25,940 nucleotides of DNA. It comes from Euprymna scolopes (taxonomy: Eukaryota > Mollusca > Cephalopoda > Sepiida > Sepiolidae). The stretch lies in assembly GCA_024364805.1 (NCBI GenBank), contig CM044503.1, positions 15,716,845 through 15,742,784 of the forward strand, given 5' to 3'. Of this stretch, positions 19,172 to 25,940 are shown piece after piece. The position numbers were made by a program, and so were the translations under genes. A model generated the notes under the pieces. The model did not search any database. It saw nothing but the letters and a program-made list of their open reading frames with translations, and was not told the DNA's origin. The number at the start of each line of letters is the position of its first letter. The stretch's first letter is position 1.

Positions 19172-19881
19172 TAATTTGCTTTTGGCTTTTATCATTCTAT
19201 TGTCAAAAGGTTTTATGAGTAGAAAATATTTATATTTTGTGATAGGTGTGCCGCGAAAATTAAAAAAAAATAGTTTGCTAAGTAAAACAGGTTTGGAATT
19301 ACATTCTTTTCGTTAATTTTGTTCGCGTCTTGATTCTGTATTCTAATGTTTAAAACGACGTCGTCATAAAAACCCAAACTATATATAATTTAATAGCAAA
19401 AAAAAAGAACAAAAAACCAAAAAACCAAAGCAAAAAACAACAAAAACAAACAACAAAAACAAACAAAAATAAATGTTTCGATGTTTTCTAGAATTCATGG
19501 CGCTGTATCACATAATCAACAACTTTATCAGTCTTGAAAAACTTTTCCCTTGCTTACCAGCCCACATTCTTATCTTATATCGAAAGCACAACGCTTAAAG
19601 TGACTGTTTGGCCATAGATTAAGAGACCGTTGAAAGAGCGCTAAAAGAAACTATTCTGCCAACTCAAATGACAGCAGGCAAAGGAAATCTAGCATATACA
19701 CCATAAATCATAAAATGTCATGAAAAACGTGTTTAATGCCCCCCCAAGATATCTTTGTTGTCGATTGTCTAAATAAAACGTTTTCTCTTGAGAGAAATTG
19801 GTACAATGCAAGTTTATCCCTATAACAAACCGAGCGAGTTTTTGTTTTCCTCCACTCGAGGCAATATTTTTAGTCATTGAA
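19172..19881. other. No gene; A-rich low-complexity tract
   Basis: 19399-19472 is an A-rich (CAAAAA)-like tract. Elsewhere there is AT-rich sequence and one unrecognised 62-codon minus frame (19689-19877). Confidence 0.55.
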
Positions 19882-20071
19882 TCGGAAAAGTCTGAATCGA
19901 ACGACGATGTTCACTCTACACAGGTCTGAACACTTTTTTCTTAGAACTGCCCGCCCATGGAACACTGTTCTGCTGGCTTACTTCTTGACCGACTACAATA
20001 TCGTTGCCTTCAAGTCCAATGTAAACAAGTTCGGAAAAGTCTGACGATGTGCACTCTACACAGGTCTAAAC
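19882..20071 (+). repeat. LINE scrap between direct repeats
   Basis: 19932-20030 matches the C-terminal ORF2 segment of the LINE family at 2997, 8438 and 9395 (TTCTTAGAACTGCCCGCCC; ACTACAATATCGTTGCCTTC). It starts and stops inside the coding region. It is flanked by TCGGAAAAGTCTGA...CACTCTACACAGGTCT repeats (19882-19931 and 20031-20071, the first with nine extra bases). Neither the LINE 3' UTR nor an A-tail is present. Confidence 0.75.
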
Positions 20072-20275
20072 GCGTCTGTCTACTCTCCACCAGCAACCTG
20101 CTTTTATGGTGCCCGGGTGCACCTCAAATTCATGTGTGAGACGCGACGTTTCGAGAACTGTTCGAGACCATGGTCATTAAAAGACCACGGTCGCCATCTT
20201 TGATCTTTTCATTTTTCCTTCTCAGCCCGCACAACAGACAGACACGACCGTGTTTTTGCGGTAAGCCTTCTCTAT
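20072..20275. other. Unassigned, GC-richer sequence
   Basis: Contains GACCATGGTC and GACCACGGTC, two near-palindromic 10-mers seven bases apart (about 20166-20192). No coding call. Confidence 0.4.
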
Positions 20276-20514
20276 TAGAAGAAAATTCATACGCTAAATC
20301 AGATAGTTACAGTATATCTGTGAAACACCAACCGTAATATAAAAATTTGATGAAAGTGAAGCTTTAGAAGTTAAAAAGATTGCTGATGTATGTGGGAGGC
20401 ATCAGCAATCTTTTTAACTTCTAAAGCTTCACTTTCATTAAATTTTTATATTACGGTTGGTGTTTCACAGATATACTGTAGCTATATCTGATTTAGCGTA
20501 TGAATTTTCTTCTA
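20276..20514. repeat. Long near-perfect inverted repeat (hairpin)
   Basis: Arms of about 112 bp (20277-20388 and 20400-20513) are separated by an 11-base loop TATGTGGGAGG. They differ by only a couple of substitutions and one two-base indel. No transposase, A-tail or obvious target-site duplication is present. Candidates are a foldback MITE, a hairpin small-RNA precursor, or a recent palindromic duplication. Confidence 0.95.
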
Positions 20515-20689
20515 TTCGAATTACGACCGTAGATCAGTGCACAAAAGAGGAATCTCATGGACGAGGATGGCATCTACAAGAGATAACTGAATTCTCTCTG
20601 ATTAACAACTACGTCATCTGTGTATGAGGCCACGCGTATCCTGTTCGACTCTCCGCTAGACCACAGACCGTGTTATATTTTGTTATATT

Positions 20690-20855
20690 TTTCCTCTTTT
20701 TTCTGTTACTTACCAACACTTGGCGTAGAGGCGCCTATAGTATAACAGTGAAAATACTATTACTAGCGATACGTGACATCGGCAAAAAAATGTCTGGAAA
20801 GTCTGAGAATCTGCTTTAACATTATGAGGTCTATGATCTAACCAGATCTGTTTTC
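20690..20855 (+). repeat. ~170-bp direct repeat, copy 1
   Basis: Shares TTACTTACCAACACTTGG, CGCCTATAGTAT, CAGTGAAAATACTAT and CTAACCAGATC, in order, with 21445-21627. Identity is roughly 75-80% by eye. Identity of the repeat is unknown. Confidence 0.85.
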
Positions 20856-21444
20856 CTTTGTATTTTCTTCTTATTATGGTCGCGCTGTCGTCTCTTACTA
20901 TTTAGCGGTTGCAAAGAAGGTGCGCACGGGTTCACAAATATAAAAATAAATAAAACACAGAGAAACAAGGGAAAACAGACTTCGTTGCATTCTGTACATA
21001 ATCGTTGGGCCCTGGGTACGTGAGTGACATACGGACTCTCTAAATATTAAGGCCCACACGTACGTTCTATAATCGAGGCTGTATTCGTCACTTTCTGTCA
21101 GTTCATCTTGATCTCCCAAAAGCTCTGGTACAAGCCACGATCTGCATTCGTTTGCCCCTAGTTCGCGACTGCTGTAAAGTCTAACTAAACTCCATTCAAC
21201 TGTACTGTCGTAAACAGGACTTTATCGTTCGCAAACCCTTTTTACTGTTATTAATGAATATCTACTCCCCAAAGTGCCCGCAAACCAAATCTAAATATAT
21301 CTGCATCCATTGTTCTGCTCTTTTGTTACCATCATTACTAGACCCTGATCAACAATCCCATGTCAACTTTCTTTTGTCTACAACAGCGAACAGCTTCCTA
21401 TTAACTGTCTACTGATAAACCCTATTTCCTATTTCTTTTGTTAC
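20856..21444. other. No recognised gene
   Basis: A 73-codon minus-strand frame (20898-21119) has no recognised motif. The segment is the spacer between the two ~170-bp direct repeats and has no clear duplicate of its own. Confidence 0.5.
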
Positions 21445-21627
21445 GTTTTTGTCTCTTTTTTTTCTTTTACTTACCAACACTTGGGAGAGGGACGCCTATA
21501 GTATCGCAGTGAAAATACTATAATTAATAATTCGTAACATCGATAAAAAATTAAAGGAAAGTATGAGGATCAGCTGAAATTATGAAATTATGAAATCTGT
21601 ATTCTAACCAGATCGTCTATACTTTCC
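21445..21627 (+). repeat. ~170-bp direct repeat, copy 2
   Basis: Partner of 20690-20855, about 755 bases downstream. Confidence 0.85.
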
Positions 21628-21681
21628 TGGACAACGCTTTGACACGGGACAGTTAGTCTATGTATTTTTAAAAGTGAGAAC

Positions 21682-21731
21682 GTGTGTGTGTGTGTGTGTG
21701 TGTGCGTGTGTGTGCGTGTGTGTGTGTGTGT
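21682..21731. repeat. (GT)n microsatellite
   Basis: About 24 GT units with two interruptions by GC. Confidence 0.97.
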
Positions 21732-21957
21732 AGATACTTCTCAACCTATTTATTCAACGATTTTTATTTACAGACTTGAAATTTGGTATAAAGGGTATTC
21801 AGGCATTTGAAAACTTTTTAATTGGTTTTCACCCGAAAAAAGGGCTGCTTAGGAGTCAAAATTGTCAACTGTTTCATAAATGCGATTGCCTGAATCGTTC
21901 ATATGACAGATTTCTTATGTTAAGAATAAGTATTTTTGAAAACATCTTTAAAGATCG

Positions 21958-22028
21958 TGTCAAGCTGGCCTAATGGTTATCGTAGTTGATCCACTGTATT
22001 TAGGTTTGGGATTCGATCTCAGCTCGAG
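21958..22028 (+). mobile_element. tRNA-derived SINE head
   Basis: TGGCCTAATGGTTATCG (21966-21982) is a strong A-box region and GGGATTCGATCTC (22008-22020) a strong B-box, 42 bases apart as in a tRNA. The matching acceptor stem is poor, so this is a SINE head. The A-run at about 22064-22074 may mark its tail. Confidence 0.65.
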
Positions 22029-23144
22029 TATATTATTTTTACTTACAAGAAGTGAATTGTTTAGAAAAAAAAACATAATACTCTCTCTCTGCTTATCTCG
22101 ACATTGTTTCCATCATGGACTTCTCCTTGCCACTGGACTTTAGCAGTGCCGATTCAGGAGAAGTGTGGTTGGGAATTACAAAACCCTTTGCCAAACAATT
22201 ACGCGTGCAGCTGCCCTTACATGGATATCCTTTGTCTTTTGAGACTGAACGGAGGTATCGAATACTCGCATGCACATGTTTCAGTTTCTTTCCGTTTTTA
22301 CTTCATCTTTTTAAAAAGGAATTTTAACGTTACTTTTAATAACGACGGTACGTATTTCTTTTTATAACTAAGAATTCTGTTAATTAAAATATGATATTTA
22401 TGCGTATTTTTCGATCGTGTAACGCCAAGCGGCTTGCTCGTATTATATATTTTGCAAAATATTTCACGTCACTATCTTTTTTTTAATAGTTTCATTTCAT
22501 AATGAGAGCATTTATTCATTCAGTTTATCTTTTTTTTTTTAAATTACCCCCCCCCCAAAAAAAAAACTCGTTGTTGAAAACTATAGTATGTTCGAAAAAC
22601 GAAACAGTTTTTTTTTTCTCGACAGATTATCAATTTTTTTTTTTGTTTTACAATTTGATGGGTTAGAATTTCATTACAGAATAGAATTTTATCGGAGAAA
22701 TAGGAGTTGAGTGTTAGCAACTAAAAAGATATCTGCTGACAGACCGGAAATATTGCATTGGTTAAAAAAATGCCTTAAATATTAAAACTCTCGGCCTGTT
22801 ATTGAGATGACCTTAATGGAATGAAATCCATTTCTACTGAAAAAAGGATTGCTGATTAAGGAGAAATCTTCTTTTGGTTATTATTACTCATCTCAAAAGA
22901 GGCATTTGTAAGTTAGCTAATCCACATACGTGTGTGCGAAGTAAGGCTATACACACGCATACATACGAGGTGCCTTCAATAATTTTCAAGAGATTTTTGT
23001 GCATATATTTAAAATTGTTGTAGACTCTTGAAAATTCAATATGTTACTACTATACATCTTATGAGATGACTGACCAATATTTATTATTCCAGTTTCAAAT
23101 GAACAGCAGCAACATAGACTGGAATACACTCTACTAAAGCCTGA
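22029..23144. other. No recognised gene
   Basis: 22100-22300 is somewhat GC-richer and open in three frames (60-87 codons), but no frame shows a recognisable family. At 22970, TACGAGGTGCCTTCAATAAT resembles a mariner terminal repeat, and AATTTTCAAGAG (about 22981) is mirrored by CTCTTGAAAATT (about 23026). Several homopolymer runs occur at 22490-22660. Confidence 0.45.
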
Positions 23145-23369
23145 TTGGATAAGCTGGTGAATTTTAAAAATTCAATCTGTACGTGACGATATTTTAACAG
23201 AATAAGATGCAATAAAATTCTGTTTTAAAATTCGATTTAGTTTCTGAAGATCCGTTTTGTTGAAACATAGAAATTTATGTGTGCAAGAGACTTAGGTTTC
23301 TTTGTACTTTTTTCTTAAAAATGGTTACGCATCGTTATGGGTTCCCCAAAGCTGCATCAGATTATTTAT
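23145..23369 (+). repeat. 225-bp identical repeat, copy D1
   Basis: TTGGATAAGCTGGTGAATTT through GCTGCATCAGATTATTTAT is base-for-base identical, by eye, with 24708-24932. Contains the small palindrome GAATTTTAAAAATTC. Origin unknown. Confidence 0.95.
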
Positions 23370-23479
23370 ATCTATGTTAATTCAGTATTTTATTTGATGT
23401 GACATCAATCAGTTAGTACCACGTGACCTAACTTTTCCGAAGTGAAAACGAAGCTAGAATTCATAGACTTGCACCACGT
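23370..23479. other. Unassigned
   Basis: Sequence after D1 is not shared with the sequence after D2. Confidence 0.5.
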
Positions 23480-23490
23480 ACACACACGCA

Positions 23491-23528
<38 letters not shown>

Positions 23529-23546
23529 TGTATGTATGTATGTATT
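23480..23546. repeat. (CA)n followed by (TGTA)n microsatellite
   Basis: A (CA)n tract with CG interruptions, then about four TGTA units. Confidence 0.95.
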
Positions 23547-23551
23547 AAGCT

Positions 23552-23797
23552 GGTCTAACTTGTTGCTTGTGATCTTGCTCTTGCTTGTTGCTGGATCTCA
23601 ACATTTTGAACCAAGAGAGAGACTTAGCTGTCGTACATAGCTAAGACTCTGTAACATCATCTGTGTATAGATACTCCCTCAGGCATTTGTCTATTTAAAT
23701 GGTCCTGTGGCGATGGAAGTCATTTTTGGTCTCATTGACTTTAAGTGTGTGAGGGAGTGGCACTCGTCTGACAAGACATTGCAATCATCATGATGAT
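23552..23797 (-). repeat. Repeat I, undisrupted minus-strand copy
   Basis: The reverse complement reads CTTGTCAGACGAGTGCCACT, CATCGCCACAGGACCA, GACAAATGCCTGAGGGAG, ACAGATGATGTTACAGAG, CTCTTGGTTCAAAATG and GTTGAGATCCAGCAAC. The same order is found at 24424-24707 plus 25369-25424. It lacks the insertion that splits that copy, and lacks about 105 bp of its middle part. Confidence 0.9.
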
Positions 23798-23798
23798 G

Positions 23799-24081
23799 TA
23801 TCTATCTATCTATCTATCTATCTATTCTATAAAAGGAACTTTGTCAATGTGTGTCTCTGTGTGTGAGTTCGTTCCCTATAAAATTCGCAATGACTGGTGC
23901 GATCTCTATGAAATTTCACACAAATGTACTTTATGCATCTAGCAGTGTTTTGAGATAGGTTTTGTTTCGGAATGTCTTAAAATGGGTGATTTCACCAGTT
24001 TCGATGGTAATAAAAATATGGACGAATGCAGTTATTCGTTTATCATCATTCAATCCTGGAGAATGTTGTGTTTCTCTGCCA

Positions 24082-24082
<1 letters not shown>
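23799..24082 (+). repeat. (TATC)n and an adjoining repeat-like segment
   Basis: 23799-23825 is (TATC)n. It is followed by TATAAAAGGAACTTTGTCAA, a TGTGTGTCTCTGTGTGTGAG stretch and GATCTCTATGAAATTTCACA. This style of sequence is common in cephalopod and other molluscan dispersed repeats, as I recall. No coding frame or tRNA-like head. Confidence 0.45.

Positions 24083-24149
<67 letters not shown>
24083..24149. repeat. (TA)n microsatellite
   Basis: About 33 TA units running directly into the hairpin. Confidence 0.97.
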
Positions 24150-24151
<2 letters not shown>

Positions 24152-24272
24152 GTGAAATTACTAATCAAGTTTTCAAAGAGGGAAACATAACGGAATCAAA
24201 ATCAAATCAAAATTTGATTTTGATTTGATTTTGTTGTTTCCTTCTATGAAAACTTGATTAATAATTTCATTA
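24149..24272. repeat. Hairpin-forming palindrome
   Basis: The inner arms CAAAATCAAATCAAAAT (24197-24213) and ATTTTGATTTGATTTTG (24217-24233) are exact complements around a three-base loop. The outer arms TGAAATTACTAATCAAGTTT and AAACTTGATTAATAATTTCA pair with a few mismatches. The palindrome begins at the end of a (TA)n tract, consistent with a TA-targeting MITE. Confidence 0.85.
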
Positions 24273-24423
24273 TTATTAATCTTTCAACCTTTCTATTAAT
24301 ATAGTTCTAGGTAATTACGCCGATTGAGTTTATCATACACAGCACCTTTAAATATATTTAACTGAGGCTATGCGCTAATAGATTCTGGTCTATTACCTTT
24401 TATAATATATATATATATATATA
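24273..24423. other. Unassigned, with a short (AT)n
   Basis: (AT)n at about 24404-24422. Nothing else recognised. Confidence 0.5.
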
Positions 24424-24707
24424 AATGATGATTTCAACGTCTTGTCAGACGAGTGCCACTCCCTCAGACACTTAAAGTCCATGTGCCCTAAAATGACCTT
24501 TTTTTAGTCCTACTAGTGAATTCAAACGCTCAAGCAGGCATGACATTGAAGATGGTCATTTAGATCAATTATTACATTCTTCCAGCATTTCAAGCCTCCA
24601 CTCGTCACAACTTTTCCATCGCCACAGGACCACTTTTATAGACAAATGCCTGAGGGAGTATCTATACACAGATGATGTTACAGAGCTTTGTATGACAGCT
24701 AAGTCTC
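24424..24707 (+). repeat. Repeat I, plus-strand copy, first part
   Basis: Inverted counterpart of 23552-23797, with about 105 extra bp in the middle (around 24500-24610). It stops at CTCTTGG, where an insertion begins. The remainder of repeat I resumes at 25369. Confidence 0.9.
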
Positions 24708-25368
24708 TTGGATAAGCTGGTGAATTTTAAAAATTCAATCTGTACGTGACGATATTTTAACAGAATAAGATGCAATAAAATTCTGTTTTAAAATTCGATT
24801 TAGTTTCTGAAGATCCGTTTTGTTGAAACATAGAAATTTATGTGTGCAAGAGACTTAGGTTTCTTTGTACTTTTTTCTTAAAAATGGTTACGCATCGTTA
24901 TGGGTTCCCCAAAGCTGCATCAGATTATTTATTTATTTATATTTTATTTATTATTTATTTGTTTTGTTTTTACTGGGTTCTACAAATCAATTAACTTGTT
25001 GCTGAGAGCATCTAATATCTTATAATTTTCTGATGCAGATTGTCTTTTTGCATCATTTTTTTTCATAGAACTAGACAAAAACTTTTATAATTAATTCACA
25101 TTTAAGGATATGATATGATATCAGCAATTATGTTCAGTGATAAAACACTAATTGCATCTTATTCAGTCATATTAACAATTATCTGTACCGGTGTGGTTTT
25201 AGTTTTGTTTTGCTTCTTTTTTGTTTTAAATAAACTGTTTGTTTTAGTAAATTATAATTTTTAAATGTTCTTTTGAAAGTGAAAAGTAATTATTATGATA
25301 TCGTTTGATCATTAAATTGTTATAAAAATATATGACAAATTTTGTTAAGATATAAAAGTTCTTTTTAT
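24708..25368 (+). mobile_element. Unclassified insertion (D2) within repeat I
   Basis: The undisrupted minus-strand copy of repeat I defines this ~657-bp insertion to within a few bases: TTGGATAAGCTGG at the left, TTTTTATC at the right. Its first 225 bp equal D1 (23145-23369). The rest is AT-rich, with (TTTA)n-like sequence near 24925-24960. The extreme ends GATAA/TTATC are complementary for five bases only, so long terminal inverted repeats are absent. No protein-coding frame is recognised. Confidence 0.6.
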
Positions 25369-25424
25369 CAAAATGTTGAGATCCAGCAACAAGGAAGAGC
25401 AAAATAACCAGTAACAAGTTAAAC
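25369..25424 (+). repeat. Repeat I, plus-strand copy, resumed part
   Basis: CAAAATGTTGAGATCCAGCA through AACAAGTTAAACG matches the reverse complement of about 23555-23608, completing the copy interrupted at 24707. Confidence 0.85.
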
Positions 25425-25940
25425 GACTTCCGGCTGCGCATGAGTACATAAACAAAATCCCACAACAAGGTAAACAAATAAGCACAAATCGCTACTTTTG
25501 CAAATTTGTTTTACTGTGTACGTTTTCAACCCCAATTGTTTTTTTCGCGTTTAAATTATCCAAATAAACAATTGTTAATACTTTCTGCTTTTTTTTTCTA
25601 CATCTTAATTAATTTTATTGACCTTATTATTAATATATAAATTAAATATTTGACCCAATGTTTGTTTTAAATAAATGAAAAAAAGTTACATTCTATTATC
25701 ATTTTCTATTTAAAAAGCCATTCTTAACATGGTCAGAGTGTTTTTAACTATTCTGTACTTTCAACTAACAATTTCATTTAAAAAAGATATATCGAAATTA
25801 GAATTTAACTTAAAGTATTACGGTATCTGTTCAGTGCACATTTATCTATAAGTATAGTAAACCACTTATAATTCAATGACTGTAAGTTTAAACCCCCCCC
25901 AAAAAAAAACAATTATAAACAGAACAACTCATAGAAATCT
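25425..25940. other. AT-rich, no recognised feature
   Basis: Homopolymer runs (poly-T near 25590, C then A runs near 25892) and no meaningful open frame. Confidence 0.55.

Noticed and set aside
22104-22367. Overlapping frames of 60-88 codons on both strands
   Set aside because: Open in several frames at once because the segment is locally GC-richer and stop-poor. None shows a family signature.
22970-23040. Second mariner end (TACGAGGTGCCTTCAATAAT)
   Set aside because: The resemblance is limited to about 20 bases, and no transposase fragment or second terminal repeat was found nearby.

Overview
The window looks like a gene-poor, repeat-dominated stretch of a metazoan genome. It is AT-rich and full of (TA)n, (CA)n, (TATC)n and (GAT)n microsatellites, tRNA-derived SINE heads, LINE 3' ends and DNA-transposon fragments. 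The LINE sequence, the SINE types and a large uncharacterised gene family are ones I associate from memory with molluscs, most likely a cephalopod such as an octopus. That assignment is an inference. I see no convincing exon of a conventional host gene.

Layout. At 0-3.0 kb there is low-complexity DNA, a cluster of CCAATAGG motifs, and the first copy of a dispersed repeat that keeps a ~70-codon reading frame (2215-2796). At 3.0-3.8 kb lies a 5'-truncated LINE on the minus strand. At 3.85-10.82 kb is the most notable structure. A pair of diverged inverted repeats of about 280 bp faces inward and encloses one long, broken, apparently intronless gene remnant (about 4.3-9.2 kb). I recognise the gene as a multicopy invertebrate family of unknown function. 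It has been hit by a 16-bp minisatellite expansion and by two copies of the same LINE family seen just outside. I interpret it as a fossil TIR-bounded element whose cargo is this gene family. An assembly gap follows at 10.86-10.97 kb.

At 11-17.6 kb there are several tRNA-derived SINE heads in both orientations, the second copy of the dispersed repeat with the same reading frame (12.16-12.74 kb), degenerate tandem repeats and microsatellites. Two SINE bodies at 16.4-16.85 kb share a core resembling the metaSINE central domain. At 18.3-19.2 kb the C-terminal 100 codons of a hAT transposase sit next to an internally deleted mariner. At 19.9-20.1 kb a 99-bp internal LINE scrap sits between 41-50-bp direct repeats. 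At 20.28-20.51 kb there is an almost perfect hairpin with 112-bp arms. At 23.1-25.4 kb is a nested mosaic: one repeat is present in both orientations, and the downstream copy is split by a ~657-bp insertion whose first 225 bp are identical to a stretch 1.56 kb upstream.

No pathway or operon logic applies here. The interest lies in mobile-element architecture: the TIR-bounded gene remnant, the frame-conserving repeat, the long hairpin, and insertions that can be ordered in time because empty or undisrupted copies are present.
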